The notes under the pieces were generated by a model. That model searched no databases and was not told the DNA's origin. It saw nothing but the letters and a program-made list of their open reading frames with translations. Below are positions 50,725-59,072 of a DNA stretch of 64,000 bases, piece after piece. Made by a program: the position numbers and the translations under genes. The stretch's first letter is position 1; every line of letters starts with the position of its first letter. The DNA is from Burkholderiales bacterium (GTDB lineage: Bacteria > Pseudomonadota > Gammaproteobacteria > Burkholderiales > Burkholderiaceae_C): contig JADJCH010000016.1 in assembly GCA_016703325.1 (NCBI GenBank), positions 62,001-126,000 of the forward strand, given 5' to 3'.

Positions 50725-52086
50725 ATGCCGCTCGACCTGTCCATCCTGCCCGGCCGCCTGGCCTCCGCCTGCCACAGCGTCGAATGCGCGGTGGCCGACT
50801 TCTCATCGGTGGCGCGGGGCAAGGTGGTGGCGCGTGCCGACTTCGAGGCCCAGGGCGGCTGCCGGCTGCCGTCGGTGGTGTTGGGCGTCACGCTGACCGG
50901 CGGGGAACCGGAGGCGGTGTTCGGCCCGCTGCTGCCCACCGACTACCGGGACGTCCACCTGCTGCCGGACCTGGCCACCGCCGTGCCGGTGCCCGGCCGC
51001 AGCGACCGCCTGAGCGTGATCTGCGAGCCTGCCGGTGAACTGCCCCGCCTGGGCCGGGAGCCGTTGGACGCCAGCCACCTGTCGCCCCGTGCGGCGCTGG
51101 GCCGGGTGCTGACCCGCCTGGCCGAAGCCGGCTTGCGCGCCACCGTGGCGCCGGAGCTGGAGTTCTTCCTGCTGGAGCGCACACCTCAGGGTGGGCTGCG
51201 ACCGGCTGGCGTGCCCGGTGGCAGCGGCGCACGCGAACACGCGCTGGAGATCGCGTCGCTGGAGCGGGCGTCCCATTTCGCCGCCTATTTCGACGCCCTG
51301 TTCGAGGCCTGCGCGCTGCAGCGCATCCCGGTGACCGGCTTCGGGCACGAGTCCGCCACCGGCCAGTACGAGGTCAACTTCGCGCCCGGCGATCCGCTCG
51401 CCCAGGCCGACGCGGTGTGGCGCTTCAAACGCCTGGCACGGCAGACGGCGGTGCAGCAGGGCTTCCTGGCCAGCTTCATCGCCAAGCCCTTTCCGGAGCA
51501 GCCCGGCACCGGCCTGCACTGGCATGCCAGCCTGCAGCACCTGGGCGGGCCGCGCGACGGCGCCAATGCCTTCGCCGACGAATCGGGTGAGGACACCCCC
51601 CGGTTGGCCCATTTCATCGGCGGGCTGCAGGCCCATGCGCCCGCCTCGCTGGCGCTGCTGGCGCCCTGGGCGCATTCTTTCGAGCGGCTGCGCCGCGCCG
51701 ATGCGTCTCCCACCGACGCGAGCTGGGGTGAGGACGACCGCGGCGTGGCCTTCCGCCTGCCGGCGGCCAGTGCCGCGAACCGCCGCATCGAGCACCGCCT
51801 GCCCGGCGGCGACGCCAGCCCGTACCTGACCCTGGCGGTGCTGCTGGGCAGCGGCCTGCTTGGCATGGAAGCCGGCCTGCCCCGGCTGGACCCCGCGCAG
51901 CAGTTGCCGACCGACCTGCCGCAGGCGCTCACGGCGCTGGAGGGAAGCAGCGATCTGCGCGGCCTGCTGGGTGAGCCGCTGGTGGCTCTGTACGTGGCGC
52001 AGAAACGCCACGAGCTGCAGGAGCGCGCGGCTTTGGCCGATCCGCGGCGCGACTGGGACCTGCGGCACCTGGTCGAGCTGGCCTGA
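50725..52086 (+). CDS. Glutamine synthetase family protein (GlnA-like, possible gamma-glutamylpolyamine synthetase)
   Basis: 453 aa. Catalytic-domain motifs: APELEFFLLE (metal-binding Glu), GQYEVNFAPGDPLAQAD, PGTGLHWHASL (ATP/glutamate site), NRRIEHRLPGGDASPYL. The N-terminal beta-grasp domain begins near CAVADFSSVARGKVV. Compared with true GlnA it is closer to the subfamily that makes gamma-glutamyl-putrescine or related amides (PuuA-like), which lack the adenylylation loop. It ligates glutamate to an amine using ATP. Transcribed on the plus strand after the LacI regulator, with 75 nt between; link to the gluconate genes is unlikely. Exact substrate unknown. Confidence 0.88.
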   Translation: MPLDLSILPGRLASACHSVECAVADFSSVARGKVVARADFEAQGGCRLPSVVLGVTLTGGEPEAVFGPLLPTDYRDVHLLPDLATAVPVPGRSDRLSVICEPAGELPRLGREPLDASHLSPRAALGRVLTRLAEAGLRATVAPELEFFLLERTPQGGLRPAGVPGGSGAREHALEIASLERASHFAAYFDALFEACALQRIPVTGFGHESATGQYEVNFAPGDPLAQADAVWRFKRLARQTAVQQGFLASFIAKPFPEQPGTGLHWHASLQHLGGPRDGANAFADESGEDTPRLAHFIGGLQAHAPASLALLAPWAHSFERLRRADASPTDASWGEDDRGVAFRLPAASAANRRIEHRLPGGDASPYLTLAVLLGSGLLGMEAGLPRLDPAQQLPTDLPQALTALEGSSDLRGLLGEPLVALYVAQKRHELQERAALADPRRDWDLRHLVELA

Positions 52087-52118
52087 CGCTCAGCAGCGGG
52101 TCTGGGGCGCTGCCTCCT

Positions 52119-53183
52119 TTACCGCACCCCGGCGGCGGCCAGCCGCACCAGCCCGAGCAGCGCATCGATGTTCGGCGTCGGCAGGCCCAGGTGGCGGCCG
52201 ATCTCACTGACCGCGCCCACCAGGGCGTCGATCTCCATCGGCCGCCCGGCTTCGTAGTCCTGCAGCATCGAAGTCTTGAAGGCGCCGATCTTGCGGGTCA
52301 TCTGATGGCGCTCCTCCGGGTCCTGGTCGATCGGGCAGCCGAAGGTCTTGCCCAGGGCCTGGGCCTCGCGCATCAGGGTGCTGGCCCAGGCGCGGGTGAG
52401 CGGCTCGTCGAGGATGCGGTCCAGCGTCGCACGGGTGAGCACGGAGATCGGGTTCATGCTCATGTTGCCCCAGAGCTTGTACCAGACCTCGCGCTGGATC
52501 TGCGGTGACACGCTGGCGGCAAAACCGGCGCGCTGCAGCAGGTCGGCCAGGGCGGCCAGGCGCTCGGGCGACTGCGGATCGTCCGCGCCGGACAAGGCCG
52601 GGGCCGCGGCATCGCCTGCCACCCGAGCAGGCCCGAAGGGATCGCCCAGAATCAGGCCGTTGCCCATGCCGTGGCGCAAGTGCGCCGGGCCCAGGTTGCT
52701 GCAGCCCAGGTGCACCACGCAGCCGATGACGTGGCGGGTCGGAATCGCCGCTCGGACCCCGTCGCCAGGGTCCACGCTCGCCAGGCGCAGGCCCTGGCAG
52801 GGGCCGGGTTGACCGTCGAAGAACCACCAGGGCACGCCGTTCATTGCCACCACCACCTGGGTGCGCGGACCGATCAGCCTGGAGACTGCTGGCGCGACGG
52901 CGGCCAGAGCGGGCGCCTTGACGGCGACGATCACCACGTCCTGCACACCCAGCGCAGCGGGGTCGGACTCGGCTCGGGGGTGCACGACGATCGGTGCCGC
53001 TTCAGGCGCGGAAGCCTCGTCGATGCGCAGGCCGCGCTCACGCAGGGCGGCGAGCGTCTCGCCGCGCGCCAGGACGCTGACCTCGGCCTCGGTGGCGGGG
53101 ATGCGCTGGGCGATCCAGCCGGCGATCAGGCCGCCGATGGCGCCGGCGCCGACGATGCAGATCTTCTGGGGGGAATGGGTCAT
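52119..53183 (-). CDS. 2-dehydropantoate 2-reductase family protein (ApbA/PanE)
   Basis: 354 aa. The N-terminal Rossmann motif is IVGAGAIGGLIAG (G12-G17) and the segment VVAMNGVPWWFF is the NADPH/substrate pocket. Catalytic Lys and Asn are in EVWYKLWGNMSMNPIS, and the C-terminal helical domain has TSMLQDYEAGRPMEIDALVG, a strong family signature. PanE reduces 2-dehydropantoate to pantoate, but this subgroup often acts on other 2-keto acids and sits in catabolic clusters. Here it follows the hpa-type genes on the same strand, behind a palindromic repeat, so a role in a keto-acid side branch is possible. Confidence 0.88.
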   Translation of the reverse strand: MTHSPQKICIVGAGAIGGLIAGWIAQRIPATEAEVSVLARGETLAALRERGLRIDEASAPEAAPIVVHPRAESDPAALGVQDVVIVAVKAPALAAVAPAVSRLIGPRTQVVVAMNGVPWWFFDGQPGPCQGLRLASVDPGDGVRAAIPTRHVIGCVVHLGCSNLGPAHLRHGMGNGLILGDPFGPARVAGDAAAPALSGADDPQSPERLAALADLLQRAGFAASVSPQIQREVWYKLWGNMSMNPISVLTRATLDRILDEPLTRAWASTLMREAQALGKTFGCPIDQDPEERHQMTRKIGAFKTSMLQDYEAGRPMEIDALVGAVSEIGRHLGLPTPNIDALLGLVRLAAAGVR

Positions 53184-53218
53184 GTCAGGGTCTCCTGCGC
53201 CGGATCATGCCTGCTGGC

Positions 53219-53316
53219 CCCCACCCCAACCCCTCCCCCACGAGGGGGGAGGGGCTCCCGGCAAGCTGTGCCTTGCTCCCCTCTCCCACCTTGGGAGAGG
53301 GGCCGGGGGTGAGGGG
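53219..53316. repeat. GC-rich palindromic intergenic repeat
   Basis: Two hairpins in tandem: a CCCCTCCCCC/GGGGGGAGGGG stem (53230-53254) and a perfect 11-bp stem CCCCTCTCCCA/TGGGAGAGGGG (53278-53302) with a 3-nt loop. It sits between panE-like and aldolase genes and resembles the palindromic repeats dispersed in proteobacterial genomes. Probably a REP-like element and possibly a transcription end. Confidence 0.65.
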
Positions 53317-53322
53317 ATCTCT

Positions 53323-54096
53323 TCAACTCCGATAACCCGGATCGATCCCGTCCACGATGCGCTGCAGCGCGGCAAAGCTGTCCGCTCCGGCGCCAAACTT
53401 GGGGTTGAAGTTCAGCGAGTCGGCCACGCAGCGCTCCAGCACCGGTACGGGGATCGGCCGCAGGGCGCCGCCCATCGATTGCGCGGCCAGCTGCACCTCG
53501 CAGGCGCGCTGCACCAGCCACATCAGCGACAGGGCGTGCGGCAGGGTCTGGCCGATCACCACCGGGCCGTGGTTGCGCAGCAGCAGCACACGCTTGTCAC
53601 CGGCGCTGTCGAGGATGCGGCTGCCCTCGTCGGCGCGCACGGTGATGCCCTCGAAGTCGTGGTACGCCACCTGGCCCCAGAGCTGCGCGGAGTAGAAGTT
53701 GGTGTACGACAGGCCCTCTTCCAGGCAGCACACCGCCAGCGTCGGCGTGGTGTGCACGTGCATGACGCAGTGCGCGTTCGGCACCTGCGCGTGGATCTGG
53801 CCGTGGAAGGTCACGCCGGCCGGGTTGATCGGCCAGTCGGAGGGGCCAACGATGCGGCCCTCTCGGTCCACCTTGACCAGGTTGGAGGCGCGCACCTCTC
53901 GGTAGTGCAGGCCGAAGGGGTTGATCAGGTAGCAGCCCGCGTCGCCCTCCGGGCCGGGCACGCGCAGCGAGATGTGGTTGTAGATCAGCTCCGTCCAGCC
54001 CAGGTGGGCAAAGATGCGGTAACAGGCGGCGAGCTGCACGCGCGCGTCCCACTCCTCTGGGCTGAAACGTTCGGGGCGGATGAAGGCAGCGGTCAT
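53323..54096 (-). CDS. Class II aldolase/adducin family protein
   Basis: 257 aa from ATG 54096. Start segment DARVQLAACYRIFAHLGWTE, then NHISLRVPG, FGLHYREVRASNLVKVD, HCVMHVHTTPTLA (zinc-binding His-x-His) and LLLRNHGPVVIGQ (third zinc His), as in class II aldolase/adducin proteins such as fuculose-phosphate aldolase. It may cleave or decarboxylate a hydroxylated keto acid, or have a sugar-related role. Placed between hpaI and the palindromic repeat in the hpa direction of transcription, so it could act on products of the aromatic pathway, but this is inference. Confidence 0.9.
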   Translation of the reverse strand: MTAAFIRPERFSPEEWDARVQLAACYRIFAHLGWTELIYNHISLRVPGPEGDAGCYLINPFGLHYREVRASNLVKVDREGRIVGPSDWPINPAGVTFHGQIHAQVPNAHCVMHVHTTPTLAVCCLEEGLSYTNFYSAQLWGQVAYHDFEGITVRADEGSRILDSAGDKRVLLLRNHGPVVIGQTLPHALSLMWLVQRACEVQLAAQSMGGALRPIPVPVLERCVADSLNFNPKFGAGADSFAALQRIVDGIDPGYRS

Positions 54097-54142
54097 CGGG
54101 GTGTCTCCTCGGTCGGTTCTTGACGTCCGGTTCGGGCCGGTC

Positions 54143-54913
54143 TCAGGTCTTCTTGAACAGCGCCAGCCGCTCGCGGGCGTTCTGCACCAGCATGCTGGTG
54201 TCCACCCCCACGGCGACGAAGAGTGCACCGGCGTCCAGGTAACGCTGCGCCAGCGCCGGGTCCACCGCCAGCACGCCCGGCGCCTTGCCGGCGGCGCGCA
54301 CGGTGGCGATGCCCTCCAGGATGGCGCGCTGCACCTCCGGGTGGCCGGGCTGGCCGATCAGCCCCATCGAGGCGGACAGGTCGGCCGGGCCGAAGAACAC
54401 GCCGTCCACACCCTCCACTGCCGCGATGGCGGCGAGATTGGTCATCGCCGTCGTCGTCTCGGCCTGCACCAGCAGGCACATCTGCTCGTTGGCGGCCTTC
54501 AGGTAGCCGTCCACCTGGTTCCAGCGCGAGGCCCGCGCCAGCGCCGCACCCACGCCGCGGATGCCCTCGGGCGGGTAGCGCATGGCCTGCACCATCTGCT
54601 CGGCCTGCTCGGCGCTGTCGATCACCGGCACCAGCAGGGTCATCGCGCCGATGTCGGTGAGCTGCTTGACCAGCGCCACATCGGCCTGCACCGGCCGCAC
54701 CACCGGGTGCACCGGGTAGGGCGCCACCGCGCGCAGCTGCTGCAGCACCTGGCGCAGGTCGTTGGGGGCGTGCTCGCCGTCGATCAGCAGCCAGTCGTAG
54801 CCGACCAGCGCCAGCGACTCGGCCACGTTCGGGTCGGTGAACCCGAGCCAGAACCCGATCTGGGCCTGGCCGGCGCGCAGCGCATCGCGGAAGGTGTTGC
54901 GGGGGATCTGCAT
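54143..54913 (-). CDS. hpaI: 4-hydroxy-2-oxoheptanedioate aldolase
   Basis: 256 aa from ATG 54913. The HpcH/HpaI family is shown by the start RNTFRDALRAGQAQIGFWLG, LLIDGEHAPNDLRQVLQQL, LVQAETTTAMTNLAAIAAV and FFGPADLSASMGLIGQPGHP (the metal-binding Glu and Asp lie in VQAE and GPAD). The enzyme splits 4-hydroxy-2-oxoheptane-1,7-dioate to pyruvate and succinic semialdehyde, the last step of the homoprotocatechuate branch. It follows hpaH, and its start lies about 14 nt before the hpaH stop in the same transcription direction. Fits the cluster. Confidence 0.93.
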   Translation of the reverse strand: MQIPRNTFRDALRAGQAQIGFWLGFTDPNVAESLALVGYDWLLIDGEHAPNDLRQVLQQLRAVAPYPVHPVVRPVQADVALVKQLTDIGAMTLLVPVIDSAEQAEQMVQAMRYPPEGIRGVGAALARASRWNQVDGYLKAANEQMCLLVQAETTTAMTNLAAIAAVEGVDGVFFGPADLSASMGLIGQPGHPEVQRAILEGIATVRAAGKAPGVLAVDPALAQRYLDAGALFVAVGVDTSMLVQNARERLALFKKT

Positions 54914-54926
54914 GGCGCGTCTCCGA

Positions 54927-55730
54927 TCAGGCGAAGCGGAAGGCGATTGCGCCCAGCGGGCCGTAGTCGACATGGAAGGTGTCACCGCGCGCGGCCGGCG
55001 TGGGCCGGGTGAAGGAGCCGGCCAGCACCACGTCGCCCGCGTGGAGCTGCTCGCCGTAGGGCGCGATCTTGTTGCCCAGCCAGGCCACGCCGGTGGCGGG
55101 GTGGTTGAGCACCGCGGCGGCCAGGCCGGTTTCCTCGATCACGCCGTTCTTGAACAGCATCGCGCCGACCCAGCGCAGGTCCAGCGCGTCGGGCTTCACC
55201 GGCCGCCCGCCCAGCACGATGCCGGCGTTGGCGGCGAAGTCGCTGATGGTGTCGAACACCTTGCGCATCACCTTGGTGTCGCGGTCGAACTGCTCGATGC
55301 GCGAGTCGATGATCTCCACCGCCGGGGTCACGTACTCGGTGGCGGCCAGCACGTCGAACATCGTCAGGCCCGGGCCCTTCAGCGGACGGCCGAGGATGAA
55401 GGCCAGCTCCACCTCCACGCGCGGGGCGATGAAGCGGTCAAACGGCAGGTCCGACCCCGTCTCGAAGAACATGTCGTCCATCAGCGGGGCGTAGTCCGGC
55501 TCGGTGATCTGGCTGGAGATCTGCATCGCCCGCGAGGTCAGGCCGATCTTGCGGCCTTTGATGACGCGACCGTCGGCCTGCTCCAGCTTCACCCACTCGC
55601 GCTGGATGGCGTAGCCGTCCTCGATGGTCATGCCGGGGTGCAGCTTCGAGAAGTGGCGCAGCTGCGTGCGGGACTTGCGCGCCTCGTAGAGCTGGCGGGC
55701 GAGCTGTTGGATCAGGGCAGGTTCCAGCAT
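54927..55730 (-). CDS. hpaH: 2-oxo-hept-4-ene-1,7-dioate hydratase
   Basis: 267 aa. Recognised by RTQLRHFSKLHPGMTIEDGY, KIGLTSRAMQISSQITEPDY, PRVEVELAFILGRPL and TPAVEIIDSRIEQF, matching the hydratase family of the homoprotocatechuate pathway and related 2-oxopent-4-enoate hydratases. It adds water to 2-oxohept-4-ene-1,7-dioate, giving the substrate for HpaI. Metal ligands are the Glu pair in VEVELAF. Its position between hpaF and hpaI supports the assignment. Start at ATG 55730; length is normal. Confidence 0.95.
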   Translation of the reverse strand: MLEPALIQQLARQLYEARKSRTQLRHFSKLHPGMTIEDGYAIQREWVKLEQADGRVIKGRKIGLTSRAMQISSQITEPDYAPLMDDMFFETGSDLPFDRFIAPRVEVELAFILGRPLKGPGLTMFDVLAATEYVTPAVEIIDSRIEQFDRDTKVMRKVFDTISDFAANAGIVLGGRPVKPDALDLRWVGAMLFKNGVIEETGLAAAVLNHPATGVAWLGNKIAPYGEQLHAGDVVLAGSFTRPTPAARGDTFHVDYGPLGAIAFRFA

Positions 55731-55784
55731 GGGGTCAGGTCTTGTCTTTTGCCTCGATCCCGCTGGGGAGCCGAGGCGGGTGGA

Positions 55785-56231
55785 TCAGTTCTTTCGGAAC
55801 AGCGGATGCAGCGAGCTGTTCTTGGCGTCGAAGACCTCCGGGCCTTCGTCGATCTGCAGCGTCACGCCGATCGGGCGGCTGGCGAGCTGGCTGGCGAAGT
55901 GCGCCTGGCAAACCGCCTCCAGCGCCCGGCCCACGCCCTGCTGCACCGCCGCGGAGCGGCCCCGCGCCATGCGCAGGTTCAGGTAGACGAAGGCGTACTC
56001 GCCCGGCACTCCCGCCGCACGCCCCGCCGCCCCACCGTCGGCCACCGCGAAGTGCGCAGCCGGGTAGGCCAGCACGCGCACTCCGCCGGGCGGGAAGACG
56101 TGGCCTCCCGCCTCGTCGCGCTGAGCGAGCATCTCGCCGGCCAGGCTGCGGCACAGCGCGGACAGGTCCGTGCCGCCCTGGTCGGCGGGGGCATCGAGGT
56201 TGGCGGTGTAGAGGATGACGAGGTGGGGCAT
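55785..56231 (-). CDS. hpaF: 5-carboxymethyl-2-hydroxymuconate delta-isomerase
   Basis: 148 aa, from ATG 56231 (MPHLVILYTANLD). Family markers: the N-terminal Pro that acts as the catalytic base of tautomerase-like isomerases, followed by LVILYTANLD, then GEYAFVYLNLRMARGRS and IGVTLQIDEGPEVFDAKNSS. The enzyme isomerises 5-carboxymethyl-2-hydroxymuconate to its oxo form. It is about 20 residues longer than the E. coli enzyme owing to an Ala/Gly-rich loop. Placed between hpaD and hpaH, with the palindromic repeat upstream. Confidence 0.93.
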   Translation of the reverse strand: MPHLVILYTANLDAPADQGGTDLSALCRSLAGEMLAQRDEAGGHVFPPGGVRVLAYPAAHFAVADGGAAGRAAGVPGEYAFVYLNLRMARGRSAAVQQGVGRALEAVCQAHFASQLASRPIGVTLQIDEGPEVFDAKNSSLHPLFRKN

Positions 56232-56271
56232 GGTCGGGTCCGTCGTTCAGGCCTTGAAGCAGCCAACATGC

Positions 56272-56378
56272 TGCCTCAGAACGCCTTCGCTGCGCAGCAC
56301 CGCGGAACCGGCTTCGCCGGGCCGCTGGTTGCGCCCCCTTGAGGGGGAGCGGCGTCAGCCGCAACGGGGGTGGGCAAT
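56272..56378. repeat. Palindromic intergenic repeat between hpaD and hpaF
   Basis: GC-rich stretch with nested inverted segments, including AACCGGC...GCCGGGCC-type stem and CCCCCTTGAGGGGG, followed by a GCGGCGTCAGCCGC hairpin. Repeats of this style are widespread between genes in Comamonadaceae and related Burkholderiales. It breaks the hpa operon between hpaD and hpaF. Confidence 0.65.
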
Positions 56379-56379
56379 G

Positions 56380-57303
56380 TCACAGCCGGGGGAAGGCGCG
56401 GTACTGCTCGGCCGCGGAAGCCTGGGCCGCCGGAATCGCCTTCCCACTCACCGGCGTGACCGGGAAGACCGCGTTGAGCTGGCCGGTGCCCGAGGCGCCG
56501 AAATAGGGCGTGATGACCTCTGCCTTGCCTTCGTACTCGGACCAGCCGAGGGCGCCCAGCATCATCGCGGTGTCGTGCATCATCCCTTCGCCGTGGCCCT
56601 TGACGGCGTACTCGGGCAGCATCTCGCAGAAGTCCTTCCACTGGCCGGCCTCCCACATCTCGAGCACGCGGCGGTCGAGCTGCTCCAGGAAGGGGCTCCA
56701 GATCCGAAACGCGTACTCCGGCGCCAGGCCGTTCTGGGCGAACCGGTGGCTCAGCGAGCCGCTGGCCAGAAAGGCCACGGTGCCGTCGTAGTGCTCTTCC
56801 ACGGCACGGCGCATCGCCCAGCCCAGCCGCGCGCTGTCATTGAGGTAGTGCACCGTGCACAGCGCGGACACCGAGATGGCCTTGAAGTGCTGGTCGGCGT
56901 TCATGTAGCGCATCGGCACCAGGGTGCCGTACTCCGGGTCCAGCGTGGTGGCGTCGTGCGCCAGGGTCTCGACGCCGTACTCGCTGCAGACTTGGCCGAG
57001 CAGCTTGCCCAGCGCCGGGTTGCCCGGGCACTCGAAGGGCATGTTCGAGATGAAGTGCGGCAGCTCGTTGCTGGTGTACAGCCCCTTGAAGTGCGGCGCG
57101 CAGTTGATGTGATAGTTCGCGTTGACCAGCCAGTGGGTGTCGAACACGACGATGGTGTCCACGCCCAGCTCGCGGCAGCGCCGGCCGATCTCGATGTGGC
57201 CGTCGATGGCGTCCTGGCGCGAGCCCTGGCGTTCGCCAGGCAATTCGCTCAGGTACATGGACGGGACGTGGGTGATCTTTCCGACGAGAGCAAGTTTGCC
57301 CAT
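56380..57303 (-). CDS. hpaD: 3,4-dihydroxyphenylacetate 2,3-dioxygenase
   Basis: 307 aa from ATG 57303. Key features: LVGKITHVPSMYLSELPG at the start with the metal-site His, DTIVVFDTHWLVNANYHI with another metal His, and GSLSHRFAQNG and GHGEGMMHDTAMMLGALG further on. It is a class III extradiol (LigB-like) dioxygenase that opens homoprotocatechuate to 5-carboxymethyl-2-hydroxymuconate semialdehyde, using Fe(II). Position between hpaE and hpaF supports function. Its upstream gap holds a third palindromic repeat. Length and motifs are normal. Confidence 0.95.
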   Translation of the reverse strand: MGKLALVGKITHVPSMYLSELPGERQGSRQDAIDGHIEIGRRCRELGVDTIVVFDTHWLVNANYHINCAPHFKGLYTSNELPHFISNMPFECPGNPALGKLLGQVCSEYGVETLAHDATTLDPEYGTLVPMRYMNADQHFKAISVSALCTVHYLNDSARLGWAMRRAVEEHYDGTVAFLASGSLSHRFAQNGLAPEYAFRIWSPFLEQLDRRVLEMWEAGQWKDFCEMLPEYAVKGHGEGMMHDTAMMLGALGWSEYEGKAEVITPYFGASGTGQLNAVFPVTPVSGKAIPAAQASAAEQYRAFPRL

Positions 57304-57347
57304 GGTGTTGTCTCCAGTTGAATCGTGACGCTCGCAGGCACAGACGC

Positions 57348-57428
57348 GGGGGGCTCCCTTCCGCTCATGTCCCCCGGTCCGGGCGGGCGCCCGGACCTCC
57401 TCCTTTACTTCGCTCCACGGAGCCCCCC
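57348..57428. repeat. Palindromic repeat element with matching ends and internal hairpin
   Basis: GGGGGGCTCC (57348-57357) and GGAGCCCCCC (57419-57428) are perfect inverted ends. Inside lies GGTCCGGGCG-GG-CGCCCGGACC (57376-57397), a perfect 10-bp stem. The whole 81-nt element could fold into one long hairpin. It lies between hpaE and hpaD. Confidence 0.7.
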
Positions 57429-57469
57429 ACATCTGCGCCTGGGGTGTTGGTTCTCGAACAGTGCAGGCG

Positions 57470-58938
57470 TCAAACGCCCCAGTGCGGGATGTGGTGGCTG
57501 CCCAGGCTCACCGCCACGTTCTTCGGCTCCAGGAACACCTCGTAGCTCCAGGTGCCGCCTTCGCGGCCGGTGCCGCTGGCCTTGGTGCCGCCGAAGGGCT
57601 GGCGCAGGTCGCGCACGTTCTGGCTGTTGACGAAGCACATCCCTGCCTCGATGCCCGCGGCCACGCGGTGGGCACGGCCGATGTTCTCGGTCCAGACGTA
57701 GCTGGAGAGGCCGTAGGCGATGTCGTTGGCGATGCGCACCGCATCCGCCTCGTCGTCAAACGGGATCAGGCAGGCCACCGGGCCGAAGATCTCCTCCTGC
57801 GCAATGCGCATGCGGTTGTCCACGTCGGCGAACACGGTCGGCCAGACGAAGTTGCCGCGCTCCATGCCGGCAGGCAGCTCGGCGGCGTAGCTCGGGCGGT
57901 CGATGCCGCCGCACAGCAGCGCGGCGCCTTCCTTGGGGCCCAGCTCGATGTAGCTGCGCACCTTGGCGAGGTGGCCGGGGCTGATCATCGGGCCGACGAG
58001 GGTGCCCTCGGCCAGCGGGTCGCCCACGGTGATGCGCCGGGCGCGCTCGGCGAACCGGGCGGCGAAGTCGGCGTAGATCGACTTCTGCACCAGGATGCGG
58101 CTGCCGGCGGTGCAGCGCTCGCCGTTGTTGGAAAAGATCATGAAGACCGCGGCGTCCAGCGCCCGGTCCAGGTCGGCGTCGGCAAAGATCACGAAGGGGC
58201 TCTTGCCGCCCAGCTCCATGCTGAACTTCTTCAGGCCGGCGCTCTTGACGATGCGATTGCCGGTGGCCGTCGACCCGGTGAAGCTGATGGCGCGCACGTC
58301 CGGGTGGCTGACCAGCGGCTCGCCGGTCTCGGCGCCGTAGCCGTGCACCACGTTCAACACACCAGCCGGGATGCCCGCCTCCAGCGCCAGCTCGCCCAGG
58401 CGCGCGGCGGTCATCGGGCTCAGCTCGCTCATCTTCAGCACCGCGGTGTTGCCAAAGGCCAGGCAGGGTGCGGTCTTCCAGGTCGCCGTCATGAACGGCA
58501 CGTTCCACGGCGAGATCAGCGCGCACACACCCACCGGGTGGAAGAGCGTGTAGTTCAGGTGCGTGGGCGTGGGGTAGGTGTGGCCGTCCACCCGCGTGCA
58601 CATCTCGGCGAAGTAGTGGAAGTTGTCCGCAGCGCGCGGCACCAGCTGCTTGCCGGTCTGGCTGATGGTCTGGCCGGTGTCCTGGGTCTCGGTCTGCGCC
58701 AGCTCGGGCACGTGCTTCGTGATCAGCTCGCCCAGCTTGCGCATCAGCGCGGCGCGCTCGGTGGCGGGGCGGGCGGCCCAGGCCGGGAAGGCGGCCTTGG
58801 CGGCGGCGACGGCGGCGTTCACCTCGGCCTGCCGCCACGGGCGACCTCGGCCAGCACCTCCTGCGTGGCGGGGTTGACGGTCTCGAAGTACTCGGTGCCG
58901 CTGACGGCCTGGCCGTCGATCAGGTGGTCGATGCGCAT
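57470..58938 (-). pseudogene. hpaE: 5-carboxymethyl-2-hydroxymuconate semialdehyde dehydrogenase, interrupted by a -1 frameshift
   Basis: From ATG 58938 (MRIDHLIDGQAV...) to near 58831 the protein is read in one frame; it then needs one missing base to continue as EVNAAVAAAKAAFPAW. At GTGGCGGC-AGGCCGAG a C appears to be lost (expected GGCGGCCAGGCC, ARGGQAEV). After that, the sequence is a normal aldehyde dehydrogenase: ISPWNVPFMTATWK, SFTGSTATG, ELGGKSP (catalytic Glu), NNGERCTAGSR (catalytic Cys), EEIFGPVACL, FGGTKASG. About 489 aa if repaired, the normal size. It oxidises the ring-cleavage aldehyde with NAD+. Without repair the main open frame starts at 58822 and lacks about 35 residues. 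Confidence 0.88.
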
Positions 58939-58957
58939 GGTGTGGGTCCGGTGAACC

Positions 58958-59040
58958 CCGTCATTCCCGCGGAGGCGGGAATCCAGGGAGGGCAGAAAGG
59001 TTGTCAAAGGACTGGATTCCCGCCTGCGCGGGAATGACGG
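58958..59040. repeat. Inverted pair of a dispersed 29-nt repeat
   Basis: Left arm 58958-58986 and right arm 59012-59040 are reverse complements in 28 of 29 positions. Each arm contains the ATTCCCGC...GCGGGAATCCAG core that is known as a dispersed repeat in many beta-proteobacteria. The pair lies between hpaG2 and hpaE, with a 25-nt spacer, and would fold as a long hairpin. Confidence 0.8.
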
Positions 59041-59072
59041 AGGGTGTGCCTGAGCGGGATAGTCGTCGGGCG

